From: Georgenia yuyongxinii | GTDB lineage: Bacteria > Actinomycetota > Actinomycetes > Actinomycetales > Actinomycetaceae | Direction: 5' to 3' | Assembly: GCF_006352065.1 (NCBI RefSeq) | Contig: NZ_CP040915.1 | Location: 2,914,001 to 2,978,000 of the forward strand | DNA length: 64,000 nt | In this document: one piece after another, positions 9,871 to 19,245 of the stretch | Layout of the letters: each line of letters begins with the position of its first letter | How positions within the stretch are numbered: position 1 is the stretch's first letter | Translations under genes and position numbers: made by a program | The notes under the pieces: model-generated | Seen by the model: the letters and a program-made list of their open reading frames with translations, nothing else | The model's database searches: none | Told to the model about the DNA's origin: nothing

Positions 9871-10182
9871 TCAGCGGGTTGGCCGACGGCGGCCGCGGGC
9901 CTGCCAGCACGAGGTGTGCCAGTGCCGCCGGTCCTCGATCCCGGCCTGCGCCCCGAGGAGGTGGTCGTTGCGCCAGGCCACCACGTGCGCCGTCCCGGGC
10001 GCGATGAGCTGGTCGCAGCCCGGGCACCGGTAGGACTTGTCCGAGCCGCGCACCTGCCGCACCGAGTACGACCCGCCGTCCGGCCCGCCCTCCGAGCGGG
10101 TCATCCCACGCAGGCGGTCAGGGTCCAGCGGCACGTGGCCCGCCGAGTACGGACGACGGCGCGAGCGGCGGGAGGACGGCAC
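9871..10182 (-). CDS. Small conserved protein with CxxC and HWH motifs
   Basis: A 103-residue protein of the type often labelled ATP/GTP-binding protein in actinomycetes, but no P-loop is visible. The N-terminus is arginine-rich; then come YRCPGCDQLIAPGT (CxxC) and RRHWHTSCW. The cysteine pair plus the His/His/Cys cluster look like one zinc site. I chose GTG 10182 because relatives begin with the basic stretch; GTG 10200 adds six residues. Function unknown; DNA or RNA binding would fit its basic charge but is a guess. Confidence 0.7.
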   Translation of the reverse strand: MPSSRRSRRRPYSAGHVPLDPDRLRGMTRSEGGPDGGSYSVRQVRGSDKSYRCPGCDQLIAPGTAHVVAWRNDHLLGAQAGIEDRRHWHTSCWQARGRRRPTR

Positions 10183-10204
10183 CGCCCCATTCTCGCCCAC
10201 CCGC

Positions 10205-10240
10205 CGGGTGCGGCGGGCGGGCCGGGTACGGCGGGCGGGC
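10205..10240. repeat. Two 18-bp tandem repeat units, G/C-rich
   Basis: Two near-identical 18-base units (one difference) fill most of the gap between the small CxxC gene and the beta-glucosidase stop codon. Likely a slippage product; no function is evident. Confidence 0.6.
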
Positions 10241-10251
10241 CGGCCCTCGCC

Positions 10252-11685
10252 TCAGCCCACGGGCTTCTCGGACGCGACCGTCTCCGGGAGCCGGCCGGTG
10301 CGCGCGAGCTCGGCGTACCAGCGGGCGGAGTCCTTCGGCGTGCGGCGCAGGGTGTCGTAGTCCACCCGGACCAGGCCGAACCGCTTGGCGTACCCGTAGG
10401 CCCACTCGAAGTTGTCCAGGAAGGACCAGGCGAAGTAGCCGCGCACGTCGGCGCCGTCCGCGATCGCCCGCCCGACCTCGGCGATGTGCCGGCGCAGGTA
10501 GTCGGTGCGCTCGGTGTCGTGGACCACGCCGTCGGGACCGGGCACGTCCTCGAACGCCGCACCGTTCTCGGTGACCATCAGCGGCAGGCCCTCGTAGGCG
10601 TTGTCCAGCGCGGTGAGCAGCTCGTAGAGGCCGGCGGGCTCGATGTTCCAGCCCATCGCCGTCGTCGGCCCGGTGGGCGGGAGGAACTCGACGTCGTCGA
10701 GCCCCACCCAGGGGCTGGCCGCGCCGTCGCCGTGCCCGCCGGAGCCGGCGGCGCCGGGGGCGTCCGCGGTGCGGCGCCGCACGTAGCTGGTCGAGTAGAA
10801 GTTCACGCCGAGCACGTCGATGCGCTGGCGGATGAGGTGCAGGTCGCCGGGCTGGATGAACGCTGCGTCGGTGAGGTCACGGGTGAGCTCGCGCAGCTCG
10901 ATCGGGTAGGACCCGTCCAGCAGGGGCCCGAGGAAGACGTGGTTGCCCACCAGGTCCACCTCGTGCGCGGCCGCCAGGTCGGCCAGGTTCTCCGGGTCGG
11001 CCGGCCGGGTGACGTGCAGGTTCAGCGCGATGGAGACCTGGGTCTCCTCCCCCAGCTCCTCCCGGATCGCCGCCGTGGCCAGGCCGTGCGCGAGGGTGAG
11101 GTGATGGGCCGCGGCCAGCGCCGCGGCAGGGTCGGTGCGGCCCGGGGCGTGGACGCCCGAGGCGTAGCCGAGGAACGCGGTGCACCACGGCTCGTTGAGC
11201 GTGGTCCACACCGCCACCCGGTCCCCGAGGGCACGGGCCATCGCGCGGGCGTAGTCGGCGAACGCGTACGCGGTCTCGCGGTTCGCCCACCCGCCGGCGG
11301 CCTCCAGCTCGCTGGGCAGGTCCCAGTGGTACAGGGTGACGACGGGCGCGATCCCGGCCGCCCGCAGCTCGTCGAGCAGGTCGGTGTAGAACGTCACCCC
11401 CGCGGGGTTGAGCGCGCCGCGGCCACCGGGCTGGACCCGCGGCCAGGAGATGGAGAGCCGGTAGGCGCCCACGCCCAGCTCGCGCAGCAGCGCGACGTCC
11501 TCGCGCCAGCGGTGGTAGTGGTCGGTGGCGACGTCGCCGGTGTCCCCGTCGCGGGTACGGCCGGGGGTGTGGGCGAAGTCGTCCCAGATGGACCGCCCGC
11601 GCCCGTCCTCGTGGGCCGCGCCCTCGATCTGGTACGCCGCGGTCGCGGCCCCCCAGAGGAAGCCGTCGGGGAACGTCGTGCTCAT
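10252..11685 (-). CDS. GH1 beta-glucosidase
   Basis: A 477-residue cytoplasmic glycoside hydrolase of family 1, which releases glucose (or a related sugar) from short beta-glucosides. The start [19 protein letters not shown] is the GH1 N-terminal signature. The acid/base glutamate is in TTLNEPW (about E166) and the nucleophile in MVTENGAAF (about E372). There is no signal peptide, so the substrate must be imported. Its ATG overlaps the nagA stop (ATGA). Coupling to nagA suggests joint use of beta-glycosides and amino sugars, for instance chitin- or wall-derived saccharides. Confidence 0.95.
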   Translation of the reverse strand: MSTTFPDGFLWGAATAAYQIEGAAHEDGRGRSIWDDFAHTPGRTRDGDTGDVATDHYHRWREDVALLRELGVGAYRLSISWPRVQPGGRGALNPAGVTFYTDLLDELRAAGIAPVVTLYHWDLPSELEAAGGWANRETAYAFADYARAMARALGDRVAVWTTLNEPWCTAFLGYASGVHAPGRTDPAAALAAAHHLTLAHGLATAAIREELGEETQVSIALNLHVTRPADPENLADLAAAHEVDLVGNHVFLGPLLDGSYPIELRELTRDLTDAAFIQPGDLHLIRQRIDVLGVNFYSTSYVRRRTADAPGAAGSGGHGDGAASPWVGLDDVEFLPPTGPTTAMGWNIEPAGLYELLTALDNAYEGLPLMVTENGAAFEDVPGPDGVVHDTERTDYLRRHIAEVGRAIADGADVRGYFAWSFLDNFEWAYGYAKRFGLVRVDYDTLRRTPKDSARWYAELARTGRLPETVASEKPVG

Positions 11686-12890
11686 GCCATCACCTTGCCG
11701 AGTCGGAGAACACTGGTCACACGCAGGTCGTCGTCGGTGACGACGACGTCGGCGCGCCGGCCGGCCTCCAGGGCGCCGACGTCGCCGCGGCCGAGGACGG
11801 TGGCGGGGGTCGCCGAGGCCATGTGGACGGCGTCGACGAGCGGGACGCCGCCCGCGACGGTGGTGCGCACAACGTCGAGCAGGTGCGCGGTGCCGCCGGC
11901 GATGGCGCCGCCGTCGGTCAGGCGGGCGACGCCGTCGGCCACCGTGACGTCCATCGAGCCGAGCCGATAGGTGCCGTCCGGCATGCCGGCGGCGGCCATG
12001 GCGTCGGTGACCAGGACGGCGTTGTCGCGGCCGACCAGCTCGTAGACCGACCGCACGACCTGGGGGGCGAGGTGGGTGCCGTCACCGATCAGCTCCACGA
12101 CGGCGTCCCCGCGGCTGGCGGCGGCGAGGAACTCCGCGATCGGGCCGGGGTCGCGGTGGTGCAGCGGGTGCATGCCGTTGAACAGGTGCGTGACGGTGGG
12201 CTTGCCGGAGCGGGTGCCGGGGGCGCGCAGCTGCTCGGCGGACTCGGTGAGCGCGGTGCGGGCCTCGTCGGGGCCGGCGTCGGTGTGTCCCCACGACGGC
12301 AGCGCACCGCCGGCGGCGAGGCGCGCCGCCACGCCGTCGGGCCCGGGGTTGCCCGGCTTCTCCGGGGCGAGGGTCATGGTGGCCACGTGCCCGCGGCCGA
12401 GCTCGAGGATCTCGGTGGTCAGCGCCGGGTCGGGGTCCTGGATGAGGGTGGGGTCCTGCGCGCCGCAGCGGGTGTGGGAGAGGAACGGGCCCTCGAGGTG
12501 GATGGCGTCGACCTCGCCGGCGTCGGCGAGGTCGGCGAGCAGGCCGACAAGGGTGCGCAGGGTGGCCGGGGCGGCGGTGACGAGGGAGGCGACCAGCGTG
12601 GTGGTGCCGTGCCGGCGGTGCTCGGCGACGGCGCGCAGCACGTCCTCGGCGCTCGTCGCGTCGGGGAAGGACGCCCCGCCGCCGCCGTGGCAGTGCAGGT
12701 CGACCAGGCCGGGGAGCACGTAGCCGGTGTGTTGGGGCGCGGCGTCGACGGCGGGCCCGTGGCCCGCGGCGGCGGCGTCGGCCGCCTCCCCCACCCAGGC
12801 GATCGTCGCGCCCGCGACCACGACCGCCCCGTCCTCGATGACCCGCTCGCGTGTGACCACCCGGCCGCGCAGTGCTCGTTCTTCTGCCAT
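11682..12890 (-). CDS. nagA: N-acetylglucosamine-6-phosphate deacetylase
   Basis: Removes acetate from GlcNAc-6-phosphate, the first committed step in amino-sugar breakdown and wall recycling. The 402-residue amidohydrolase shows the metal-binding [10 protein letters not shown], the HLEGPFLS segment, [15 protein letters not shown] and the catalytic aspartate in [15 protein letters not shown] start at ATG 12890 ([10 protein letters not shown]) rather than the in-frame codon 15 bases upstream, as there is a G-rich ribosome site just before it. It is first in a unit with the beta-glucosidase. No nagB or GlcNAc transporter is nearby. Confidence 0.92.
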   Translation of the reverse strand: MAEERALRGRVVTRERVIEDGAVVVAGATIAWVGEAADAAAAGHGPAVDAAPQHTGYVLPGLVDLHCHGGGGASFPDATSAEDVLRAVAEHRRHGTTTLVASLVTAAPATLRTLVGLLADLADAGEVDAIHLEGPFLSHTRCGAQDPTLIQDPDPALTTEILELGRGHVATMTLAPEKPGNPGPDGVAARLAAGGALPSWGHTDAGPDEARTALTESAEQLRAPGTRSGKPTVTHLFNGMHPLHHRDPGPIAEFLAAASRGDAVVELIGDGTHLAPQVVRSVYELVGRDNAVLVTDAMAAAGMPDGTYRLGSMDVTVADGVARLTDGGAIAGGTAHLLDVVRTTVAGGVPLVDAVHMASATPATVLGRGDVGALEAGRRADVVVTDDDLRVTSVLRLGKVMA

Positions 12891-12945
12891 GCCCCCAGTC
12901 AACACCTGCGGGCGCCGCCGTTCCGAATCGCTCCCTGCGCGGTCG

Positions 12946-12981
12946 GCTCAGAAGAGCCGGGAGCCTCAGAAGAGCCGGGAG
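12946..12981 (-). repeat. 18-bp tandem duplication across the nucS stop codon
   Basis: On the minus strand two 18-base copies beginning CTCCCGGCTCTTCTGAG lie head to tail at 12981-12964 and 12963-12946, differing only in the last base. The first encodes the end of NucS (S-R-L-F-stop). The second, being 18 bases, repeats the same residues and stop in the same frame. Confidence 0.9.
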
Positions 12982-13661
12982 TCGACGTCGTCGAGACCGC
13001 GCATGGCGTCGTAGTCCAGGACGAGGCAGCGGATGCCGCGGTCGGTGGCCAGCACGCGCGCCTGCGGCTTGATCTCCTGGGCCGCGAAGACGCCCTGCAC
13101 GGGGGCGAGCAGCGGGTCCCGGTTGAGCAGCTCGAGGTAACGCGTGAGCTGCTCGACCCCGTCGATGTCGCCGCGCCGCTTGATCTCCACCGCGACCGAC
13201 GCGCCGCCGGAGTCCTTCGCCATGATGTCCACCGGCCCGATGGCCGTGGGGAACTCGCGGCGCACGAGCTGGTGGCCGGGGCCGAGCAGGTCGATCTGCT
13301 CGGCGAGCAGCTTCTGCAGGTGTGCCTCGACGCCGTCCTTGACCAGCCCGGGGTCCACGCCGAGGTCGACGCTGTGGTCGGCGACGACGTCGTGGATGCG
13401 CACGACGAGCTTGTCGTCGGACTTGGTGTTCTGGACCGTCCACACCTCGCGGACACCCTGGCCGGCGTCGGCGGCGTCCGGCTCGGCCACCGTGAGCTTG
13501 CACGGCGGGCTCATCCAGTTCAGCGGCTTGTAGGAGCCGCCGTCGGAGTGCACCAGCACGGAGCCGTCGGCCTTGACCATGAGCAGCCGGGTGGCCCGGG
13601 GCAGGTGGGCGTCCAGGCGCCCGGAGTAGTCGACAGAGCAGCTGGCGATCACGACACGCAC
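12966..13661 (-). CDS. nucS: Mismatch-specific endonuclease NucS (EndoMS)
   Basis: NucS cuts both strands at mismatches and replaces MutS/MutL in most actinomycetes. The 231-residue protein has the typical start [20 protein letters not shown], an N-terminal DNA-binding domain (to about 115) and the nuclease domain with GPVDIMAKD (metal aspartate) and VAVEIKRRG (E-x-K). It ends in SRLF, the short motif that in family members contacts the sliding clamp. Start GTG at 13661. The stop lies inside an 18-bp tandem duplication (12946-12981). Confidence 0.95.
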   Translation of the reverse strand: MRVVIASCSVDYSGRLDAHLPRATRLLMVKADGSVLVHSDGGSYKPLNWMSPPCKLTVAEPDAADAGQGVREVWTVQNTKSDDKLVVRIHDVVADHSVDLGVDPGLVKDGVEAHLQKLLAEQIDLLGPGHQLVRREFPTAIGPVDIMAKDSGGASVAVEIKRRGDIDGVEQLTRYLELLNRDPLLAPVQGVFAAQEIKPQARVLATDRGIRCLVLDYDAMRGLDDVDSRLF

Positions 13662-13893
13662 GCGAGTTCGACTCCAGGGAGGGGGGCGGACAACGCCCGC
13701 AAGCCTAACCCGCCCCTCGGCGCAGCCGAGCCGGCACGACGCCCACCACCGGCGTCGCCGGGCCTTCCCGCGAGCCCCCGCCCGGGTGCAACATCAGACG
13801 CACGCGCTACGCAGGGCTTCGGGGCCCGCCGCCGCAGGCCGAGGCGGACTCGACAGGAGCCCGGCGAAGCCGTCGGCGAGACGAGGGGGAGCT

Positions 13894-14673
13894 GTGACCG
13901 ACACGGACACGTCAGGCACGGTGGTCGTCGGCGTGGACGGCTCGGGAGGGGACGCCGGCATCGTCGACTGGGCCGCGGACGAGGCCGCCCGCCGACGCGC
14001 CCCACTGGTGGTGCTCTACGCCTACGCGTGGGGCGTCCCGCTGCCGATGGCGTTCGCCGCCGGGAAGGAGGTCACCGACCCCGCGGTGGCCCGGGCCCGG
14101 GCACGTCACCCCGGCCTTGCCGTGCAGGGGCTGGAGGTCCTCGGGCACGCGGTCACCGCCCTCGCGGATGCGTCGAAGCGGGCGTCGCTCCTCGTGCTCG
14201 GTGCCAAGGGAGCGTCGGCCGGCAGGTTCGGCTCCGTCGTCGAGCGGGTCATGGCACACGCGGGCTGTCCCGTCGTGGTGCTGTCCGGGGGGCGCGAACC
14301 GCGCCGCGGGCCTGTCGTCGTCTGGGTCGACACCGCCGACGGCGCCCGCCCGGTCCTGGACTTCGCGCTGGCGGTGGCGGGCGGACACGGCGTCCCGGTG
14401 CAGGTGGTCCAGGCTCGGCCTGGGGACGGCGCGGGGCTGGCCCGCCTGATGACCGAGTGCGCCGAGGCCTACCCGCAGGTACCCGTCACGCTCGAAGAGG
14501 TGAGCGGGACCGTCGCCGCGGCCCTCCTCGACCGGGCCGGGGCGGCCACCCTGGTGGTCGTGGGCACGCCGGCAGGCCACCATCTCGGACGTGTGGCCCG
14601 CGAGGTGGTCGACGGCGCCCCGGCCGTTGCCGTCGTGCCGGTGCCGGCCAGCACGCGGTCCTCCACGCGCTGA
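13894..14673 (+). CDS. Universal stress protein, two Usp domains
   Basis: A 259-residue UspA-type protein. Domain 1 (about 7-135) opens with VVVGVDGSGGDAGIVDWA and carries the nucleotide-binding pattern G-x2-G-x8-G-S (GAKGASAGRFGS). Domain 2 (about 140-255) lacks a clear version of that pattern. GTG 13894 has a GAGGGGGA ribosome site three bases upstream; a longer in-frame ATG at 13786 would add arginine-rich non-coding-like sequence. It leads a same-strand run with the flippase fusion (31-base gap) and the redox genes, which suggests a stress-linked envelope role. Confidence 0.88.
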   Translation: MTDTDTSGTVVVGVDGSGGDAGIVDWAADEAARRRAPLVVLYAYAWGVPLPMAFAAGKEVTDPAVARARARHPGLAVQGLEVLGHAVTALADASKRASLLVLGAKGASAGRFGSVVERVMAHAGCPVVVLSGGREPRRGPVVVWVDTADGARPVLDFALAVAGGHGVPVQVVQARPGDGAGLARLMTECAEAYPQVPVTLEEVSGTVAAALLDRAGAATLVVVGTPAGHHLGRVAREVVDGAPAVAVVPVPASTRSSTR

Positions 14674-14704
14674 CCGAACCGCGTCGGCAGACGGGCGGAC
14701 GGGC

Positions 14705-17287
14705 ATGCCGGAACAGGACGCAGGCGCGGCGGACGCGCTGCGTGCACCCCCGCTCGCGGGCTCGGGATCGCCGACCCACGACGTGGTCCTCGTGGACCTC
14801 CCGGATGGGCTCGTCCGCCGTCCGGGTGACCTCGTCGCCCTCGGATCAAGCCTGCTCGGGATGGTCGCGGTGCTGGTGCTCACGGCCTACGCCCCCCGCA
14901 CCACCGAGGCGGTCAGCGGGGACGTCGGGTCCGCGGCGAGCGTGGTGCGCGCCGTCGTCCAGGTGCCGCTGACCGCGCTCGAGGGCGCCCTGATCCTCCT
15001 GGTCCCCACTGTGGTCCTGGTCGCAGCGCTGATCCAGCGGGCGGTGCGCACCGCCGCCGGGATGGTGCTCGCCGCGGTCGTCGCGGTCCTGGTGGCGGGG
15101 GCGCTGCTGCGGCTGGCCGCTCCGCTGGCCTTCGTCCAGGGTGCACTCGGGACGCCGGCCGCCCCGGGTGCCGAGGACGCCGGGGCGAGCCCCTACGTCG
15201 CCGGGCTGACCGCGCTTCTCACAGTCGCCGGCGGCGGCACACGCACCCGCCGCGTGCCGTGGGCGATGCTCTGGGTGGCCACCGGCCTCTCCGTGATCGA
15301 GGGCCGGCAGACGCCCGCCGGGGCTGTCGTCATCATCCTGCTGGGCCACGCCGTCGGTCTGCTGGTCCGCTACCTCCTGGGGGCGCGATCCGACCGGGCC
15401 GCCGGTGCGGCGTTGGTGCGCGGCGTTATGCGGGCCGGGCTGGTCCCCGTGCGGATCGTGCGGCTGACGACCGGACCCGACCAGGTGCGAGCCGTCGCGT
15501 GGCGTGTCCGCACCGACGCCCCGGTCGGGTACGCCGGCCGCAGCCCGCCGTACGCCGGCCCCGGCCGGCCTGGCGACGTCGTCGTCGTGGACCGAGGCGT
15601 CGACCCCGTGGCCGCCCAGGCGGCTGCCGGGGTGCTGAGCGACCTGTCCGACCGCGCCCGGCACTACGCCGTGTGGGACGGCGCGGGCAGGCGGTTCGAC
15701 ATGGCCGTCCTCGACGGTGACCGACAGGTCCTGGACTACCTGGGAGGCCTGTGGGACGTGGTACGGGTCCGCGGCCTGCGCCAGAGCCACGGCGCCACCT
15801 TGGGCGAGAGGGCCCGGCACGCCGGGCTGATGCGGCTCTGGGCCCGGGTGGCCGGCGTGCGTACCCCGGCGCTGGTGGGCCTGTCCGGGGCGCGTGACTC
15901 GGTCATCATGGTGAGCGCGCACGTGCCGGGCCTGCGTCCCGTCTCCGAGGTCGTGGCCCGCCAGAGCGACGACGCGGTGCTGGACGACGTCTGGCGGCAG
16001 GTGCTGCGCGCGCACGGCCACGGCCTCAGTCATGGGACCCTCGACCGGGCGTCGGTCCAGGTCGACCGGGACGGCCAGGTCTGGCTCCTGAACTGGGACG
16101 ACGGTGAGGCGCTCGCGAGCGAGCTCGCCCGGCGCGTGGACCTGGCCCAGATCCTCGTGCTCCTCGCCCTGCACGCCGGTCCCGACCGTGCGCTGCGGTC
16201 GGCCGCGCGGGCGCTTCCGCGTGAGGCGCTCGCCGCGCTCACCCCCTTCGTCCAGCCGGCCGTGCTGCCCCCGACCACCAGGCGGGGCTCACGTCGCCTG
16301 CTCGACCACCTGCGCCGGCAGCTGGCGGACCTCGTTCCCGCCGCCCCGGCCGTCCCGGCCCGGTTGAGCCGGTTCAGCCTTCGTACGATCCTCCTGGTCG
16401 TCGTCGGCGGTGTCGCGGTCTGGCTCCTCATGGGCAGCCTCGGCTCCGACGACCTCGTCGCCACGGTGTCCGGCGCCCGGCCGGGCTGGATGGTGGTGTC
16501 CTTCCTGCTCGGGATCGTGACGTACCTCGGCTCCGCCCTGGGGCTCGTCGCCTTCTCGCCCGAACGTCTGGGGTTCTGGCGCACGACGGCGGTCCAGCTC
16601 GCCGCCTCGGTCGTTGCCCTGGTGGTCCCGGCCGGCGTGGGCCCGGCTGCCCTCAACCTGCGGTTCCTCCAGCGCCGGCGCGTCCCGTTGCCGGTCGCCG
16701 TCGCCACGGTGGGCCTGACCCAGCTCATGCAGTTCCTCACGACGGTCGTGCTCCTGGCCACCGTCGCGCTCGGCACCGGCTCCATCGGCACGCTGCGCAC
16801 GCCGTCGCCCATCTTCGCCGTCGTCGCGGTGGGGACGGTCGGCGCCGTCGCCGCGGCGCTGGCCGTGCCCCCGGTGCGTCGGTGGGTGGCCCGCAAGGTG
16901 GCTCCCACGCTGGCCCAGATCCGGCCGCGGTTGTTGTGGCTCGCGGGTCACCCCGGCCGCATCGGGCTCGGGGCACTCGGTGGGGTTGTCCTCAGCGCCG
17001 GGTACATCGCCGCTTTCGGGGCGGCGCTCGCCGCCTTCGGGCACTCACTGCCGCCGGCGACCCTCGCCATCACCTATCTGGGCGCCAGCGCCGCCGGCTC
17101 GCTGATCCCCTCCCCCGGCGGGATAGGCCCGGTCGAGCTGGCCCTCACCGGCGGCCTGACCCTCGCCGGGGTCCCCTACGGTGCCGCCCTGTCCACCGCC
17201 CTGCTCTTCCGGCTGCTGACCTTCTGGGCCCCCGTGCCGCTCGGGTGGCTGGCGATGCGGCTCCTGGGGCGCCGCGGCGAGATCTGA
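14705..17287 (+). CDS. Multi-TM protein: kinase-like domain fused to LPG-synthase-type flippase domain
   Basis: An 860-residue membrane protein in three parts. Residues about 40-235 hold five to six membrane helices. Residues about 260-560 are soluble and contain a degenerate kinase-like core (SHGTLDRASVQVD, then LLNWDDGEA, about 440-470) in which the catalytic loop and metal loop are changed. Residues about 560-855 are the eight-helix lysylphosphatidylglycerol synthase/UPF0104 membrane domain (PSPGGIGPVELALTGGL near the end). That domain flips lipids in MprF, but the aminoacyl-transferase part of MprF is absent. Function unknown; sensing or transport of a lipid-linked compound is inference. 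ATG 14705 starts 31 bases after the Usp gene. Confidence 0.82.
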   Translation: MPEQDAGAADALRAPPLAGSGSPTHDVVLVDLPDGLVRRPGDLVALGSSLLGMVAVLVLTAYAPRTTEAVSGDVGSAASVVRAVVQVPLTALEGALILLVPTVVLVAALIQRAVRTAAGMVLAAVVAVLVAGALLRLAAPLAFVQGALGTPAAPGAEDAGASPYVAGLTALLTVAGGGTRTRRVPWAMLWVATGLSVIEGRQTPAGAVVIILLGHAVGLLVRYLLGARSDRAAGAALVRGVMRAGLVPVRIVRLTTGPDQVRAVAWRVRTDAPVGYAGRSPPYAGPGRPGDVVVVDRGVDPVAAQAAAGVLSDLSDRARHYAVWDGAGRRFDMAVLDGDRQVLDYLGGLWDVVRVRGLRQSHGATLGERARHAGLMRLWARVAGVRTPALVGLSGARDSVIMVSAHVPGLRPVSEVVARQSDDAVLDDVWRQVLRAHGHGLSHGTLDRASVQVDRDGQVWLLNWDDGEALASELARRVDLAQILVLLALHAGPDRALRSAARALPREALAALTPFVQPAVLPPTTRRGSRRLLDHLRRQLADLVPAAPAVPARLSRFSLRTILLVVVGGVAVWLLMGSLGSDDLVATVSGARPGWMVVSFLLGIVTYLGSALGLVAFSPERLGFWRTTAVQLAASVVALVVPAGVGPAALNLRFLQRRRVPLPVAVATVGLTQLMQFLTTVVLLATVALGTGSIGTLRTPSPIFAVVAVGTVGAVAAALAVPPVRRWVARKVAPTLAQIRPRLLWLAGHPGRIGLGALGGVVLSAGYIAAFGAALAAFGHSLPPATLAITYLGASAAGSLIPSPGGIGPVELALTGGLTLAGVPYGAALSTALLFRLLTFWAPVPLGWLAMRLLGRRGEI

Positions 17288-17351
17288 GGCACGCGGCAGA
17301 CCTTCAGCACCGTCCAAGGGGGCTCCCAGGCAACGGGGGCACCGTGAGCCC

Positions 17352-18755
17352 ATGGCCGTCGCCGTCTCCACCCGCCGAGCCCGTGCACTGCGCCCGGACG
17401 CCGCCCACGTCCCCGTGTGGTGGCGCGACGCCGCAGGCCTGCTGGCCTGGGCCTCGATGCTCGTCGTCGTGGCGCTGTGGGTCCACGGCGGCGGTATCCA
17501 GGACCTCACCGCCGGCGTCGCCGGGGCGATGACCACGCTGGGCCGTGTCACGGGGCTGGTGGCGGCGGATCTCATGCTCGTCCAGGTCGTCCTCATGGCG
17601 CGCGTGCCGTTCGTCGAACGGTCCTTCGGCCAGGACGAGCTCGCACACCGTCACCGGTTCGTCGGGCTCGTGTCCTTCTGGCTCCTGCTCGGCCACATCG
17701 TGCTGATCGTCCTGGGCTACGCGATGGCGGCTCGGTCGGGTGTGCTCGCCACGGCCTGGGGCATGGTGCGCACGTTCCCCGGCATGCTGCTCGCCACGGT
17801 CGGCACCGCGCTGCTGATCCTGGTGGTGTCGACGTCGGCACGCGCGGCGCGCCGCCGGCTCCGGTACGAGTCGTGGCACCTGCTGCACCTCTACGGATAC
17901 GTCGGGGGCCTCCTCGTGGTCCCGCACATGGTGTGGACGGGCGCGGAGTTCACCACGAACGCTCCCGCACGTGCGTACTGGTGGACCGCCTGGGGCGCCG
18001 CCGTCGCCGCTGTGCTCGCCTTCCGCCTGGCGCTGCCTGCGTGGCGCTCGCGCCGCCACCGCGTCGTGGTCGACCGCGTCCACCACGAGGCACCCGACGT
18101 CGTCTCGGTGCACCTACGGGGCCGCGACCTCGGTCGCCTCCCTGTCCAGGCCGGCAACTTCTTCGTGTGGAGGTTCGCCGGTCCGGGGCGCACCCGCGGC
18201 CACCCCCTCTCCCTGTCCGCCCCGCCCACGGCCACGGCCCTGCGGGTGACGGCGAAGGTGACCGGAGACGGCACCGCACGGCTGGCCGGGCTCCGGCCCG
18301 GCACCCCCGTCACCTTCGAGGGGCCCTACGGTCGCCTCACCCAGGCCGCCCGCACCCGCCCCGGCGTGGTCCTGCTCGCCTGCGGGATCGGGGTCACCCC
18401 GATGCGCGCCCTGCTCGAGGACCTCACCTACCCTTCCGGTGCCGCGACGCTCATCTACCGTGCCCGCTCCGAGGCCGAGCTCGTCCTGCGCGAGGAGCTC
18501 CACGAGGTCGCGGCACGGCGCGGGGCACGGGTGATCGAGCTCGTCGGCGCGCGGGTGCCCGACCGGTCCTCCTGGCTGCCCGCGTGGGCGGGCGCATGGG
18601 ACGACGCCGCCGCGCTGCTCGACATGGTCCCCGACGTGGCTGACCGCGACGTCTACCTCTGCGGGCCCGACGGGTGGATGGATGCCGCGGGGGCCGCCGT
18701 CCGCCGCGCCGGAGTACCGCTGCCCCAGACCCACCTCGAGCGATTCACGATGTGA
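17352..18755 (+). CDS. Ferric-reductase-like membrane oxidoreductase with FAD/NAD(P) domains
   Basis: A 467-residue electron-transfer protein. Residues about 25-235 form six membrane helices with histidines placed for heme (WLLLGHIVL; SWHLLHLYGY; VVPHMVW), as in ferric reductase/NADPH oxidase transmembrane domains. The C-terminal half is a ferredoxin-NADP reductase module: FAD motif HPLSLSAPP (about 284), NAD(P) motif CGIGVTPMRALLE (about 344) and YLCGPDGWMD (about 436). It should pass electrons from cytoplasmic NAD(P)H through heme to the outer face. The FMN-binding protein starts ten bases downstream and is the likely acceptor. Confidence 0.9.
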   Translation: MAVAVSTRRARALRPDAAHVPVWWRDAAGLLAWASMLVVVALWVHGGGIQDLTAGVAGAMTTLGRVTGLVAADLMLVQVVLMARVPFVERSFGQDELAHRHRFVGLVSFWLLLGHIVLIVLGYAMAARSGVLATAWGMVRTFPGMLLATVGTALLILVVSTSARAARRRLRYESWHLLHLYGYVGGLLVVPHMVWTGAEFTTNAPARAYWWTAWGAAVAAVLAFRLALPAWRSRRHRVVVDRVHHEAPDVVSVHLRGRDLGRLPVQAGNFFVWRFAGPGRTRGHPLSLSAPPTATALRVTAKVTGDGTARLAGLRPGTPVTFEGPYGRLTQAARTRPGVVLLACGIGVTPMRALLEDLTYPSGAATLIYRARSEAELVLREELHEVAARRGARVIELVGARVPDRSSWLPAWAGAWDDAAALLDMVPDVADRDVYLCGPDGWMDAAGAAVRRAGVPLPQTHLERFTM

Positions 18756-18765
18756 CGGAGAACCG

Positions 18766-19245
18766 ATGCGCAAGATCATCCTCGCCGGCGCCACCACCGC
18801 GACGGGCCTCGTCCTTCTGATGTCCTACCCGACGTCGACCGGCCGAACGCTCGCACAACCGCCGGCCGACACCGGACCGAGCGCCACGGTCCCCGGTGCC
18901 ACGGGCACCGGTCCGAGCAGCGACCCCACCCCCGACCAGCAGACGACCGCCCCGAACAGCGCGCCGAGCGGCACCTACACCGGGCCCGCGGTCATGACCA
19001 CGTGGGGCACGGTGCAGGTGCAGGTCACCGTCACCAACGGCCAGGTCGCCGACGCACACGCGATTCAGGTGCCCGACGGCAACGCCCGCGACGCGCAGAT
19101 CAACTCCTACGCCGTACCCATCCTCGAGGCCGAGACAGTCAGCGCCAACAACAGCCGCATCGACGCGGTATCCGGAGCCACCGTCACGAGCGAGGGCTAC
19201 ATCGACTCCCTCCAGGCCGCGCTGGACCAGGCGGGCCTGCGATGA
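18766..19245 (+). CDS. Exported FMN-binding domain protein
   Basis: A 160-residue protein with an N-terminal membrane/signal segment (MRKIILAGATTATGLVLLMSY), a Thr/Pro-rich linker (about 25-68) and an FMN-binding domain (about 69-160). The motif DAVSGATVTS (D133-T139) is the sequence to which ApbE attaches FMN covalently through the threonine. No lipobox cysteine is visible, so it is either secreted or held by its N-terminal helix. ATG 18766 follows the reductase by ten bases, and its stop overlaps the apbE start (ATGA). Likely the extracytoplasmic electron acceptor of this module. Confidence 0.9.
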   Translation: MRKIILAGATTATGLVLLMSYPTSTGRTLAQPPADTGPSATVPGATGTGPSSDPTPDQQTTAPNSAPSGTYTGPAVMTTWGTVQVQVTVTNGQVADAHAIQVPDGNARDAQINSYAVPILEAETVSANNSRIDAVSGATVTSEGYIDSLQAALDQAGLR

